Below, piece after piece: positions 54,049-63,727 of a stretch of 64,000 bases of DNA. Source of the DNA: Acetohalobium arabaticum DSM 5501 (GTDB lineage: Bacteria > Bacillota > Halanaerobiia > Halobacteroidales > Acetohalobiaceae); contig NC_014378.1 in assembly GCF_000144695.1 (NCBI RefSeq), positions 532,781 through 596,780 of the forward strand. Direction: 5' to 3'. Every line of letters begins with the position of its first letter. Positions within the stretch are counted from its first letter, which is position 1. Position numbers and translations under genes: made by a program. The notes beneath the pieces are model-generated. The model was not told the DNA's origin. It made no database searches and saw only the letters and a program-made list of their open reading frames with translations.

Positions 54049-54596
54049 TGGCACAAGATGATCCTAAAGTAAAGATGATTATTGTTTTAACAAGCATTAT
54101 GATTGTTTCAGCAGCAGTATTAACAGGTATCTTTGTGTTTACTAAGCCTAAAATTGAAGCACACAAAGTACAGGCTAAGAAAGAAGCTATTCTAGAGGTT
54201 TTACCTGGATCTGAAGAGTATAAAACAGTTAATAAGAATGGCTTAGAGCTCTATAAAGGCTATGATGAGAATGGTAATTTAGTAGGAACAGCTATTCAGA
54301 CGGAAGGGTCAGGATTTCAGAGTGTTATAAAATTGATGTTAGGTCTTGATTTAGAAAATGATAAAATATTAGCAGTTAAAGTCTTAAGCCATAAGGAAAC
54401 CCCTGGTCTAGGAGCTAGAATGACAGAACCCTGGTTTCAAGATCAGTTTAAGGAGAAAGAGTTTTCCGATGAATTTAAGGCAAAGGAAGATGTAGAAGCA
54501 ATTGCTGGTTCGACAATTTCTAGTCAGTCAGTTGCTGATATTATTGAAAATACAATTGAAAAAGTTGAGTCTGCTACAGAGGGTGGAGGTGAATAA
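54048..54596 (+). CDS. rnfG: Rnf complex subunit G
   Basis: RnfG carries covalent FMN on an extracytoplasmic domain. One N-terminal membrane anchor (residues ~14-32, IIVLTSIMIVSAAVLTGIFVF) precedes an FMN_bind domain; AIAGSTISSQSVADII contains the S/T attachment motif. KVLSHKETPGLGARM is also conserved. Length 182 is normal. The gene overlaps rnfD by one base and is followed after two bases by rnfE. Confidence 0.93.
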   Translation: MAQDDPKVKMIIVLTSIMIVSAAVLTGIFVFTKPKIEAHKVQAKKEAILEVLPGSEEYKTVNKNGLELYKGYDENGNLVGTAIQTEGSGFQSVIKLMLGLDLENDKILAVKVLSHKETPGLGARMTEPWFQDQFKEKEFSDEFKAKEDVEAIAGSTISSQSVADIIENTIEKVESATEGGGE

Positions 54597-54598
54597 TC

Positions 54599-55189
54599 AT
54601 GGCAGAATTGATTAAAGACTTCACAAGAGGCTTATGGGCTGAAAATCCAGTCTGGGTTTTATTATTAGGAATGTGTCCTACTTTAGCAGTAACGACTACT
54701 GCAGTTAATGGTTTTGCTATGGGTTTGGCTACTAGTTTTGTACTTTTAGGGGGCGGAATTGTAAATTCGCTGCTTCGTAATATTATTCCGGATAAAGTAC
54801 GGATTCCCAGTTATATTGTAGTAATTGCTACCTTTGTAACTATTGCTGATTATGTAATGGCAGCCTATGTGCCTAATATTCATAGTTTTTTAGGGCTGTT
54901 TATTCCTTTAATTGTCTGTAACTGTTTAATTTTAGGGCGTTCAGAGGCGTTTGCTGGTAAAAATCCTGTTCATAGATCAGCTATTGATGCATTAGGTATG
55001 GGGGTTGGTTTTACCTGGGCCTTAACTTTATTAGGAATTATTAGAGAAGTCTTTGGTTTTGGCAGTGTCTTTGGAATTCAAATCTTTGGTGATTGGTTTA
55101 CTCCCTGGATTATTATGGTGCTGCCGGGTGGAGCTTTTATTACTTTAGGATTAGTGTTAGGTTTATTTAATTTGATTAAAAGTAAATAA
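54599..55189 (+). CDS. rnfE: Rnf complex subunit E
   Basis: RnfE is a six-helix membrane subunit, paralogous to RnfA with inverted topology. ENPVWVLLLGMCPTLAVTTTAVNGFAMG-like sequence at the start, PLIVCNCLILGRSEAFA (cysteine for the intramembrane Fe-S centre) and IDALGMGVGFTWALTLLGIIRE are diagnostic. Length 196 is normal. Confidence 0.94.
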   Translation: MAELIKDFTRGLWAENPVWVLLLGMCPTLAVTTTAVNGFAMGLATSFVLLGGGIVNSLLRNIIPDKVRIPSYIVVIATFVTIADYVMAAYVPNIHSFLGLFIPLIVCNCLILGRSEAFAGKNPVHRSAIDALGMGVGFTWALTLLGIIREVFGFGSVFGIQIFGDWFTPWIIMVLPGGAFITLGLVLGLFNLIKSK

Positions 55190-55226
55190 TCCTAGTTTGA
55201 TTTAGATAAAAGGAGGTTAAGCGAGT

Positions 55227-55805
55227 ATGGAACTCTTACTGTTATTTGTAGGGGCTGCTATTACTAATAACTTTATTCTAGCTAGATTCTTAGGTATCTG
55301 TCCATTTATAGGTGTATCCAAAGAGGTGCCGACTGCTTTCAGTATGGGAATGGCCACTACCTTTGTATTAACGACTTCCGCTATGGTAGTCTGGGCTGTA
55401 CAGAACTTAATTTTAGTTCCCTTTCATCTGGAATTTATGCAGTATGTATCCTTTATTTTAATTATTGCTTCCTTTGTTCAGTTAACCGAGATGGCTATCA
55501 GAAAGATCAGTGAACCGCTATATAAGACACTGGGTATCTTCTTGCCATTAATTACAACTAACTGTGCAATTTTAGGTATGGCTTTATTGATTCCTTTAAA
55601 GGGATATAGTTTTATTGAAAGTACAGTATTTGGCTTTGGCGCCGGTGCTGGTTTTACATTAGCAATGGTATTAATGGCCGGAATGCGGGAAAACTTAGAG
55701 TTTGCTGATGTACCTGAACCGCTGCAGGGAGCTCCAATAACTTTGATTATTGCCGGACTAATGGCTATTGCCTTTATGGGCTTTTCCGGTATGCTTTCTA
55801 TGTAA
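55227..55805 (+). CDS. rnfA: Rnf complex subunit A
   Basis: The paralogue of RnfE with six membrane helices. ITNNFILARFLGICPFIGVS holds one conserved cysteine, LPLITTNCAILGMALL the other; both contribute to the 2Fe-2S centre within the membrane. GFGAGAGFTLAMVLMAGMRENL is typical. Length 192 is normal. AAAGGAGG precedes the ATG. Confidence 0.94.
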   Translation: MELLLLFVGAAITNNFILARFLGICPFIGVSKEVPTAFSMGMATTFVLTTSAMVVWAVQNLILVPFHLEFMQYVSFILIIASFVQLTEMAIRKISEPLYKTLGIFLPLITTNCAILGMALLIPLKGYSFIESTVFGFGAGAGFTLAMVLMAGMRENLEFADVPEPLQGAPITLIIAGLMAIAFMGFSGMLSM

Positions 55806-55865
55806 GAATATCTGACTATAGATATTGTTAAATTATTTTATCGTTTATACGGAGGTGAAGATTCA

Positions 55866-57137
55866 GTGGATTTAAGTCTATTTAAAGTATCAATTCCAAG
55901 TATGGGAGTTATGGGGGCTATTTTTGCTGGTGGATTAGCAATTGCATCATCTAAATTAGCAGTAGAAGTAGATCCTAGAATAGAAGAGATTGAAGAGGTG
56001 CTGCCTGGTGCTAATTGTGGTGCCTGTGGAGAGCCGGGCTGTAGTAGTTTTGCTGAAGCAGTAGTAAATGGTAATGCTGAAATAAATGGCTGTCCAGTAG
56101 GCGGCAGTGAAGTAGCAGGTGAAATTGCAGAAATCATGGGAGTTGAAAGCGGCGATTCAGTACGTAGAATTGCTACATTGCTCTGTAAAGGCGGAGATGA
56201 AGAAACCTTTGCCCGCTCTGAATATCGCGGAATTGAAAGCTGTAAAGCAGCTGATATTGCAGGTGGTGGAAATAAATCCTGTGTCTACGGCTGTTTAGGC
56301 TTTGGTGATTGTGAAGCTGTCTGTTCGTTTGATGCTATTAAGATGAATGAGAATGGACTTCCGGAAGTTATTGCTGATGAATGTACCGGCTGTGGAAACT
56401 GTGTGGAGGAATGTCCTAAAGGCTTATTTACTTTAGTAGAAGAGGGCCAGGAAGTATTTATCCACTGTAGTTCTCATAGTGGAGGCAAGGATGTAAAAGA
56501 GGCCTGCAAAACAGGCTGCATAGGATGTGGAGTCTGTGAGACGAAGTGTCCAGTAGATGCTATAACTATCGAAGATAATCTGGCAGTTATAGATTATGAA
56601 GAATGTATTAATTGTGGAGTCTGTGCCGAGGCTTGCCCGATGGATACTATCGAAGCACCTAAAGCTAAAGATCAGGTGTCAGCAGTAGATGAAACAGAAG
56701 AGACAGATACTGGGGATGACAGAGAATGTAGTATCTACATTACCGAAGAATGTGTTGGCTGTGGGGTCTGTGTAGAAGAATGTCCAGTAGATGCCATAAG
56801 TAGTGAGGATGGCGAGATTCATAACATAGATCCAGAAGTCTGTATCGAATGTGAAAACTGTGTTGAAGTCTGTCCCACTGATGCAATTCAGTCTAAAGAA
56901 GGAGAAACAGAAGAAGCTGAGAAAACAAATAGTAATGATGCTGCCGAGGAAGATGATCATGAATGCAGTATCTACATTACTGAAGAATGTGTCGGCTGCG
57001 GTGTTTGCGTAGAAGAATGTCCAGTAGATGCCATAAGCGGTGAGGACGGAGAGATTCATAATATAGATCCAGAAGTCTGTATTGAGTGTGAAAACTGTGT
57101 TGAAGTCTGTCCTACAGAGGCTATCGAAACTGAATAA
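55866..57137 (+). CDS. rnfB: Rnf complex subunit B, extended with extra ferredoxin modules
   Basis: RnfB is the ferredoxin-accepting subunit. It starts with one membrane anchor and the Fes domain (GANCGACGEPGCSSFAEAV with CPVGG), followed by many 4Fe-4S motifs: CVYGCLGFGDCEAVC, CTGCGNCVEECP, CIGCGVCETKCP, CINCGVCAEACP, then two repeats of CVGCGVCVEECP plus CIECENCVEVCP. The repeats (DNA 56723-56885 and 56961-57121) are near-identical and separated by an acidic linker rich in E, T and D. Length 423 exceeds the 260-335 usual for RnfB. The start is GTG 55866. It ends the operon. Confidence 0.93.
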   Translation: MDLSLFKVSIPSMGVMGAIFAGGLAIASSKLAVEVDPRIEEIEEVLPGANCGACGEPGCSSFAEAVVNGNAEINGCPVGGSEVAGEIAEIMGVESGDSVRRIATLLCKGGDEETFARSEYRGIESCKAADIAGGGNKSCVYGCLGFGDCEAVCSFDAIKMNENGLPEVIADECTGCGNCVEECPKGLFTLVEEGQEVFIHCSSHSGGKDVKEACKTGCIGCGVCETKCPVDAITIEDNLAVIDYEECINCGVCAEACPMDTIEAPKAKDQVSAVDETEETDTGDDRECSIYITEECVGCGVCVEECPVDAISSEDGEIHNIDPEVCIECENCVEVCPTDAIQSKEGETEEAEKTNSNDAAEEDDHECSIYITEECVGCGVCVEECPVDAISGEDGEIHNIDPEVCIECENCVEVCPTEAIETE

Positions 57138-57144
57138 TTAATAT

Positions 57145-57182
57145 AAAAAATTAGAGGGCTTATAACCCCTCTAATTTTTTAT
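57145..57182. terminator. terminator after the rnf operon
   Basis: AAAAAATTAGAGG (57145-57157) pairs perfectly with CCTCTAATTTTTT (57168-57180), loop about 10. The A- and T-tracts on both sides allow action in either direction. Confidence 0.9.
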
Positions 57183-57347
57183 TAAAATAATTAGTCAAAG
57201 ATGAAGGAAATTAATGCTATATAAAGAACAAACCTAGATAATAAATATATCTATTTAGAAAATAAATGTTAAATTAAGCATTAAGATATGAAATTTTGAG
57301 CAGAATGTATTATAATAATTAAATAGGAAAGGTTTAAGGTGTAGATT

Positions 57348-58052
57348 ATGAATAAAGAAAATCGTGTTTATAAAATATTCCAATCTATAGCTTTAAAGTA
57401 TGATTTAATGAATAAATTGATGTCCTTTGGACTTGATAACCGCTGGCGTCGTTTAGTTGCCAAGCAAGCAGCTTTAAAACCGGGAGATAAGGTATTAGAT
57501 GTAGGAGGGGGAACCGGTAGATTAAGTTTGGAATTAGCTAAATTATTGAATGATAACGGTTCAGTTGTCTGTATGGACTTTAGTGAAAATATGTTACAGA
57601 AGGCTGAAAAAGATTTAAAGGATCATCGATGTTATGATCGGCTTGAATTTAAGGTTGATAATGCTATGGATATTTCATTTGCAGCTAATACCTTTGATGC
57701 TGTAACCAGTGCCTGGGTATTAAGAAATGTTGATGATATTTCGCAGGTATTAGCAGAGATGAAACGGGTAGTAAAGCCAGGAGGAAGAGTAGTTTCTTTA
57801 GATTTAGCTAAACCAAAGTCAGAATTATATAATAGTTTATATTCTTTTTATTTAGCTAAGATCATACCAGTAATCGGCCGATTGATTTATGGCCAATCTG
57901 ATCCTTATGAGTACCTTTATGATTCATGGAAATATTTTCCTAATCAGGAGCAGCTAGCCAAGAAATTCAGAGATGTGGGATTAATCAATGTAGATTATTA
58001 TGAACTAATGGGAGGAGTTCTGGCTATTCATGTTGGCCAAATGCCTTCCTAA
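57348..58052 (+). CDS. menG: demethylmenaquinone methyltransferase (UbiE/MenG family)
   Basis: The enzyme C-methylates demethylmenaquinone with SAM. IALKYDLMNKLMSFGLDNRWRR and the SAM loop VLDVGGGTGRLSLELAK (about residues 50-66) are family marks, with VTSAWVLRNVDDISQVLAEMKRVVKPGGRVVSLDLAKP later. Length 234 is normal. It stands 46 bases before a polyprenyl diphosphate synthase gene; together they supply the last steps of the quinone route begun at 16485-23767. Confidence 0.9.
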   Translation: MNKENRVYKIFQSIALKYDLMNKLMSFGLDNRWRRLVAKQAALKPGDKVLDVGGGTGRLSLELAKLLNDNGSVVCMDFSENMLQKAEKDLKDHRCYDRLEFKVDNAMDISFAANTFDAVTSAWVLRNVDDISQVLAEMKRVVKPGGRVVSLDLAKPKSELYNSLYSFYLAKIIPVIGRLIYGQSDPYEYLYDSWKYFPNQEQLAKKFRDVGLINVDYYELMGGVLAIHVGQMPS

Positions 58053-58097
58053 TCTTCAATTATTTCTGCATAATTTTAATATAGAGCGGGTGAAAAA

Positions 58098-59105
58098 ATG
58101 ATTAAATTTGAGTTGATGCCATCAATTAATAAGGATTTAAAACAGGTTGAGCAGAAATTAAAAGAGGTTACTGAAACAAAATTCAGTTTATTATATCGAA
58201 TCTCTAACCGACTATTAAATGCAGGTGGAAAGCGCTTAAGACCATTATTAGTCTTATTATCTGGAAAATTAAATGATCATTCAGCCCAAGATTTGATTTC
58301 AATTGGTGCTTCAGTAGAATTACTGCATATGGCAACCTTAATTCATGATGATGTAATTGATAATTCGCTGCATCGCCGAAGCGAAAATACAATCAATCAG
58401 GATTGGGGGAATAAGGTAGCTGTTTTAAGCGGAGATTTACTCTATACTCAGGCGCTTAAGTTATTAGTTGAACATGGTAATGATGAAATAGTTAATTATA
58501 TGCTGGATATTGTAGGTTTAATCTGTGAAGGTGAAGCTAAACAGGCGGTAACCAACCATGATCTGAATCAGGATATGAAGGACTATATTAATAAAATAAC
58601 TAAAAAGACTGCTTTATTGATTGGGGCTAGCTGTAAATTAGGAGCAATGGTTTCCCAGGTTGATGCAAAGAAAGCAGCTGCTATGGAGAGTTATGGTAAG
58701 AATTTAGGTATTGCTTTTCAGATTATAAATGATTTAAATGATATTGTAGCTGATAAAGAAGAGCTGGGCAAAGAGCCAGGAGATGACCTGCGTCAAGGTA
58801 CTCTAACTTTGCCGGTTTTATATGCTTTGGATAACTCAATAAAGAAAGAATTTTTAAAGAAAGTTATTATCAGCCGTAATAATTCCCAAGCAGAAATAAA
58901 AAAAGCCATCGGTATCTTGAAGAATTCAGGCGCAATAAAACATTCAATTGAGATTAGTCGGGATTATATTAATCAGGCGTTGGATACTTTAACTCTATTT
59001 TCTGATTCACCAGCCAAAAATGCTCTGCAATTAATTACTCAAACTGTAATTAATTCTTACAAAGGACTTGAACCATTGGAAACAGGGATTAAGATCAATA
59101 ATTAA
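58098..59105 (+). CDS. hepT: polyprenyl (probably heptaprenyl) diphosphate synthase component II
   Basis: A trans-prenyltransferase that makes the quinone side chain. The first aspartate-rich motif is in ATLIHDDVIDNSLHRR (DDxxD) and the second in IINDLNDIVADKEELGKEPG, followed by GDDLRQGTLTLPVLYAL. GGKRLRPLLVLLSG is also present. Length 335 is normal. No component I (HepS) gene is adjacent, so it may act alone or with a distant partner; chain length cannot be read from sequence. Confidence 0.88.
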   Translation: MIKFELMPSINKDLKQVEQKLKEVTETKFSLLYRISNRLLNAGGKRLRPLLVLLSGKLNDHSAQDLISIGASVELLHMATLIHDDVIDNSLHRRSENTINQDWGNKVAVLSGDLLYTQALKLLVEHGNDEIVNYMLDIVGLICEGEAKQAVTNHDLNQDMKDYINKITKKTALLIGASCKLGAMVSQVDAKKAAAMESYGKNLGIAFQIINDLNDIVADKEELGKEPGDDLRQGTLTLPVLYALDNSIKKEFLKKVIISRNNSQAEIKKAIGILKNSGAIKHSIEISRDYINQALDTLTLFSDSPAKNALQLITQTVINSYKGLEPLETGIKINN

Positions 59106-59147
59106 ATAATTTATTATTTAGGTTTCAAGATTAAGGGGGCAATAACT

Positions 59148-60431
59148 ATGACTATTGTTGCCATGGGTTTAAATCATAAAACCGCTCCTGTAGAGATACG
59201 GGAACAGATTTCTTTTACTTCACAGGAAAAAGAAGATGCTTTAAATATTATTGGCAATCAGAATAAAATTTCAGAAGGGATATTATTAGCTACTTGTAAT
59301 CGAACAGAAGTCTATGTTATAAGTTCTAATCAAGAAACCGGAATTGAATTTATTCTGGAACTGTTGAGTCAGTTTTCAACTTTAGATCAGAGTGAGTTAT
59401 CTGAATATTTATATACTTATTCTGATTTGGATGCTGTTACTCATCTTTATAAAGTAGCATCAGGGCTAGATTCTATGGTATTAGGAGAAGAACAGATTTT
59501 AGGTCAGATAAAGGAAGCCTTTGAGTTAGCTAAAGATCAGGATACAATAGATACTATTTTACATCATTTATTTACTGAGGCACTGAAAGTAGGAAAAAGA
59601 GCACGGAGTGAGACATCTATCAATGATAATGCTGCTTCTGTTAGTTATGCTGCTGTTGAATTGGCCAACAAAATATTTGGTAGTCTAGATAGGAAGCGAG
59701 TTTTGATTTTAGGAACGGGAGAAATGAGTAAATTAACTTTAAAGAATTTAGTAGACCACGGTGTTGAAGATATAGTAGTAGCTAACCGCACCTTTTCTAA
59801 GGCTCAGAACTTGGCTTTAGAATTTGATGGTCAGGCAATTAGATGGAAAGAAATTGAAGATTGGCTGAATCAGATAGATATAGTTATTAGTTCTACAGCA
59901 GCACCGCATTATGTAATTAGATATGATATGATAGAAAAAATCCTCCCGAATAGAGACCATAAACCTTTATTCTTTATTGATATTGCTGTACCACGAGATA
60001 TAGAACCTGAGATTCATAATTTACCCAATGTTTATGCTTATAATATTGATGATTTAGAATCAGTAGTTAATGCTAACCTCAAAGAGAGAGAGAAAGCTAT
60101 TAAGTTTGTGAAGCGGATTATTAAACAAGAGGTTACAGCATTTGATAAGTGGCGAAATTCCAGGAATGCAGTTCCAATTATCAAATCTTTACGTAAACAA
60201 GCTGAAGAGATTAGACAGGAAGAATTACAGCGGGCTTTTGCTAAATTGGATGATATTGGTGAGGAAGAAAAGAATATAGTCAAGAGTTTAACCCATAAAA
60301 TTGTTAATAAACTGCTGCATAATCCTACTGTTCAGGTAAAAGAGTTTGCAAATATCGAAGAAAGCCAGCTCTATCTTGAGGCAGTGAGTGAATTATTTTG
60401 TTTAAATAGTAAGGAGAATGAGCAAATGTGA
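59148..60431 (+). CDS. hemA: glutamyl-tRNA reductase
   Basis: HemA reduces glutamyl-tRNA to glutamate-1-semialdehyde, the first step of tetrapyrrole synthesis. GLNHKTAPVEIREQISF, the catalytic cysteine in LATCNRTEVYV (about residue 50), GLDSMVLGEEQILGQIK and the NADPH fold VLILGTGEMSKLT are clear. The C-terminal dimerisation helix is complete; length 427. It heads the hem cluster. Confidence 0.96.
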   Translation: MTIVAMGLNHKTAPVEIREQISFTSQEKEDALNIIGNQNKISEGILLATCNRTEVYVISSNQETGIEFILELLSQFSTLDQSELSEYLYTYSDLDAVTHLYKVASGLDSMVLGEEQILGQIKEAFELAKDQDTIDTILHHLFTEALKVGKRARSETSINDNAASVSYAAVELANKIFGSLDRKRVLILGTGEMSKLTLKNLVDHGVEDIVVANRTFSKAQNLALEFDGQAIRWKEIEDWLNQIDIVISSTAAPHYVIRYDMIEKILPNRDHKPLFFIDIAVPRDIEPEIHNLPNVYAYNIDDLESVVNANLKEREKAIKFVKRIIKQEVTAFDKWRNSRNAVPIIKSLRKQAEEIRQEELQRAFAKLDDIGEEEKNIVKSLTHKIVNKLLHNPTVQVKEFANIEESQLYLEAVSELFCLNSKENEQM

Positions 60432-60531
60432 TCCGGGCTGATCTCCTCTTTAAGATTACTTTTTTTGGAAGGAAATTATTTAATTATCTAGAATATGTTA
60501 GTAGGGAATTAATAGATTAAGGAGAGATAAC

Positions 60532-61197
60532 ATGGCAGAGTATTATCCATTAGCCTTGGATTTGGCCACTAAAGAAGTATTAGTAGTCGGAGGAGGAGCA
60601 GTAGCTGAAAGAAAGGTACAGTCTTTACTGGATGCTGAAGCAGAAGTTACAATTATTAGTCCAGGATTAACTTCTAAGCTTAAAAGACAGGCTGAAGAAG
60701 GTTTGATTTCTTATGAAGATAGAGTTTATCAATCATCTGATATAGATGGTAAATTCTTAGTAATTGGAGCTACAGATGATTCTGAAGTTAATGAACAGAT
60801 AGCTAAGGATGCTTTAGCCTGTAATTTGTTGGTTAATGTTGTAGATCAGCCGGAGCTTTCTAATTTTAATGTACCGGCAGTTATCAGGGAGGGCTCCCTA
60901 TGTTTAAGTATTTCAACTGATGGTAAGAGTCCTGCTTTATCCGGTAGAATTAGAAGAGAACTAGAAGAAGAGTTTGGTCCTGAATATGGAGAGTTTCTGG
61001 ATTTAATGGGCAGGTTAAGGAGTGAAGTTATTTCTAAAGTAGATGATATTCAAGAAAGAAGAAGTATCTTTAAAGAGTTGGCCTATTCAGAGGCTATTGA
61101 ATATATTAAATCAGAAGATTATCAGAAGGTAGAGAAGCTGCTTGATAGTATTTTACCAGAGGATATTAATCTTAAGGAGGTAGCAAATGAAGGGTAA
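60532..61197 (+). CDS. precorrin-2 dehydrogenase/sirohydrochlorin ferrochelatase (CysG-N/Met8-like)
   Basis: NAD-binding fold at the start (EVLVVGGGAVAERKVQSLLDAEAEVTIISP), FLVIGATDDSEVNEQIAKDA and NVVDQPELSNFNVPAVIREGSLCLSISTDGKSPALSGRIRREL are characteristic. It oxidises precorrin-2 and may insert iron to give sirohaem. Length 221. It sits between hemA and hemC, the place of membrane protein HemX in Bacillus, and overlaps hemC by 11 bases. AAGGAGAG precedes the ATG. Confidence 0.9.
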   Translation: MAEYYPLALDLATKEVLVVGGGAVAERKVQSLLDAEAEVTIISPGLTSKLKRQAEEGLISYEDRVYQSSDIDGKFLVIGATDDSEVNEQIAKDALACNLLVNVVDQPELSNFNVPAVIREGSLCLSISTDGKSPALSGRIRRELEEEFGPEYGEFLDLMGRLRSEVISKVDDIQERRSIFKELAYSEAIEYIKSEDYQKVEKLLDSILPEDINLKEVANEG

Positions 61198-62131
61198 TAA
61201 AGTAATTATCGGAACTAGAAGTAGTGATTTGGCTGTAGGGCAGGCGGAGATAGTAGCTGAAATGTTGGGGAAGGCTGTTTCAGAGTATGAGTTTGAGTTA
61301 GAGAAGATCAAGACTAAAGGAGATAAGATCTTAGATAGTCCATTATCACAGGTAGGCGGTAAGGGATTATTTATTAAAGAATTAGAAGTTTCTTTGCTAG
61401 AAGAAGAAATAGATTTAGCAGTCCATAGTATGAAGGATATGCCAGCAGAGCTGCCGGAAGGTTTAGCAGTCCTTGGTTTTCCAGAGCGGGTGGATTCTAG
61501 GGATGCTTTAGTATCTAATGGCGATCGTAATCTTGATGAGCTGCCAACCGGTGCTCGAATTGGAACCGGAAGTCTGCGGCGAACTTCACAGCTGTTGAAT
61601 TATCGACCTGATTTGGAGGTAGTACCGATTAGAGGAAATATTAATACTAGGCTGGAGAAGTTGACAGCTGAAGAACTGAATTTAGATGCGATTGTACTGG
61701 CTGCAGCCGGCTTAATCAGAATGGGCTGGAAAGATAAAATTACTGAATATTTAGATGATGAAGTTATGCTGCCTGCAGCTGGCCAGGGGGCTTTAGCTAT
61801 TGAAGCCAGAGAAGATGATGAAGAGATTAAGACATTGATTAATAAGATAGATGATCAAAGAACCCGTTATATTCTTCAGGCAGAACGGGGATTTTTGGAA
61901 CGATTAGATGGCGATTGTCAAGTGCCGATTGGTGCTTTAGCCGAGATAGAAGGAGAAGAGATTACGCTGGAAGGTATGGTAGCTACACTGGATGGACAGA
62001 AACATCTCCGTGATCAGATCACAGGTTCTGTTGGAGAAGCTGAAGAATTAGGAATAGAACTAGCTGAAGAGTTAATTGCTAAAGGAGCAGAGAAGATTCT
62101 ACAACAGGCAAGACAGGAGACTGATAAATAA
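61187..62131 (+). CDS. hemC: porphobilinogen deaminase (hydroxymethylbilane synthase)
   Basis: HemC polymerises four porphobilinogens. IGTRSSDLAVGQAE, KGLFIKELEVSLLEEEIDLAVHSMKDMP, GTGSLRRTSQLLNYRPDLEVVPIRGNINTRL and the cofactor-binding cysteine in LDGDCQVPIGA are all present. Length 314 is normal. It starts within the end of the preceding gene (AAGGAGGT upstream) and its stop overlaps the cobA-hemD start by one base. Confidence 0.95.
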   Translation: MKGNKVIIGTRSSDLAVGQAEIVAEMLGKAVSEYEFELEKIKTKGDKILDSPLSQVGGKGLFIKELEVSLLEEEIDLAVHSMKDMPAELPEGLAVLGFPERVDSRDALVSNGDRNLDELPTGARIGTGSLRRTSQLLNYRPDLEVVPIRGNINTRLEKLTAEELNLDAIVLAAAGLIRMGWKDKITEYLDDEVMLPAAGQGALAIEAREDDEEIKTLINKIDDQRTRYILQAERGFLERLDGDCQVPIGALAEIEGEEITLEGMVATLDGQKHLRDQITGSVGEAEELGIELAEELIAKGAEKILQQARQETDK

Positions 62132-63636
62132 TGACAAACGGGAAAGTATTCTTAGTTGGTGCTGGTCCTGGAGATCCAAAGTTGATTACTGTTAAGGGCT
62201 TAGAAGCTATTAAAGAGGCCGATGTATTAGTCTATGATTATTTAGCCAGTGAACAGTTATTGGCTAAGGCCTCTGATGATGTAGAAAAAATTTATGTTGG
62301 TAAAAAAGCTGGAAATCATACTTATACGCAAGAAGAGATTAATAACATAATTGTTAAGAAGACTAAAAACGGTAAAGTAGTTACCCGTCTTAAAGGCGGC
62401 GATCCATTTATATTTGGCAGAGGAGGAGAAGAAGCAGAGTATCTACAGGAGAATGGAGTTAAATTCGAGATTGTTCCAGGTATTACTTCTCCAATTGCAG
62501 TACCTGCTTATGCAGGGATTCCCTTGACTCACCGTGATTTTAATTCTTCCGTCTCTTTTGTAACCGGCCATGAAGATCCTGATAAAGAGGAATCCAGCCT
62601 GGATTGGGAAAAGCTTGCAACAGCTACCGGTACGATTGTCTTCTTGATGGGGGTAGGTAATCTAGCAAAGAATGTAGCTAAGTTAAAAGAACATGGACGT
62701 GATCCTGAAACGCCGGCTGCCCTAATCCGTTGGGGTACCAAACCGGAACAGGAGACAGTTTCTGGTACTTTAGATAATATAGTTGAGAGGGTAGAAGAAG
62801 CTGGTCTGAAACCGCCGGCAATTACTATTGTTGGTGAAGTTGTAGAGCTTAGGGATAAGTTGAAGTGGTTTGATAATAAACCGTTATTCGGTAAAAGGAT
62901 CTTAGTAACTAGATCCCGCACTCAGGCTAGCAGCCTATCGAAGAAGTTATATGAATTAGGCGGTCAACCTGTGGAATGTCCAGCTATTAAGATAGTACCT
63001 CCTAAAGATTTAGAGCCGTTGGATCAGGCTTTAATGGAGGCAGATGAATATGATTGGGCTGTCTTTACCAGTGTTAATGGAGTTAAATCAGTAGTTAACC
63101 GTTTAAAAGAGCTTGACCGGGATGTACGGGCTTTTGGCGATGCTAAAATCTGTGCTATCGGCTCTAAGACTGCAGCTGAACTGGAAAACTGGGGCTTAAA
63201 AGTTGATTATGTTCCTGATAAGTATGTTGCGGAATCGATTCTTGCTGGTTTAGATAATGATCTAACCGGACAGAAATTCTTATTACCCCGTTCAGATATT
63301 TCTCGTTCAGCTCTGCCAGAGGGATTAAAGGATAGAGGAGCTGAAGTGAATAATGTAACTGCCTATAGAACAGTGACTGGTGAAGGAAATGAGGAAGCTT
63401 TGGAGTTAATAGATAAGGGAGAAGTAGATATTATAACCTTTACTAGTTCCTCTACTGTTCGTAACTTCATCAAGATGTTAGGTGACCGAGACTATAATAA
63501 ATTACTGGCCGATGTAACTATTGCCTGTATTGGACCGATAACTGCTGGAACCGCTGAAGAATTTGGTTTAGAAGTAGATATTATAGCTGAAGAATATACC
63601 ATTGATGGTTTAGTAGAAGCGGTGTTAAATAAATAG
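62131..63636 (+). CDS. cobA-hemD: uroporphyrinogen-III C-methyltransferase/uroporphyrinogen-III synthase fusion
   Basis: Residues 1 to about 250 are a SAM-dependent methyltransferase (VGAGPGDPKLITVKGLEAI, RLKGGDPFIFGRGGEEAEYL, GITSPIAVPAYAGIPLTHRD). Residues about 258-501 are a HemD domain (KRILVTRSRTQASSLSKKLYELGG, DWAVFTSVNGVKSV, ITFTSSSTVRNF). The enzyme closes hydroxymethylbilane to uroporphyrinogen III and methylates it to precorrin-2, serving sirohaem and cobalamin. This fusion is frequent in anaerobic Firmicutes. Confidence 0.95.
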   Translation: MTNGKVFLVGAGPGDPKLITVKGLEAIKEADVLVYDYLASEQLLAKASDDVEKIYVGKKAGNHTYTQEEINNIIVKKTKNGKVVTRLKGGDPFIFGRGGEEAEYLQENGVKFEIVPGITSPIAVPAYAGIPLTHRDFNSSVSFVTGHEDPDKEESSLDWEKLATATGTIVFLMGVGNLAKNVAKLKEHGRDPETPAALIRWGTKPEQETVSGTLDNIVERVEEAGLKPPAITIVGEVVELRDKLKWFDNKPLFGKRILVTRSRTQASSLSKKLYELGGQPVECPAIKIVPPKDLEPLDQALMEADEYDWAVFTSVNGVKSVVNRLKELDRDVRAFGDAKICAIGSKTAAELENWGLKVDYVPDKYVAESILAGLDNDLTGQKFLLPRSDISRSALPEGLKDRGAEVNNVTAYRTVTGEGNEEALELIDKGEVDIITFTSSSTVRNFIKMLGDRDYNKLLADVTIACIGPITAGTAEEFGLEVDIIAEEYTIDGLVEAVLNK

Positions 63637-63727
63637 TATGAAGAAGAAGTGAATAGTGAAGAAACAAGAGAGTTTATAGATGATGAGGTTAAAGGATATA
63701 GGATAAGTATTAGGGAGAGTGAGTAGA

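Noticed and set aside
56679-57059. 126-residue minus-strand frame opposite the rnfB repeats
   Set aside because: It owes its length to the duplicated cysteine-rich coding repeats and has no RBS or homology; it is a shadow of rnfB.
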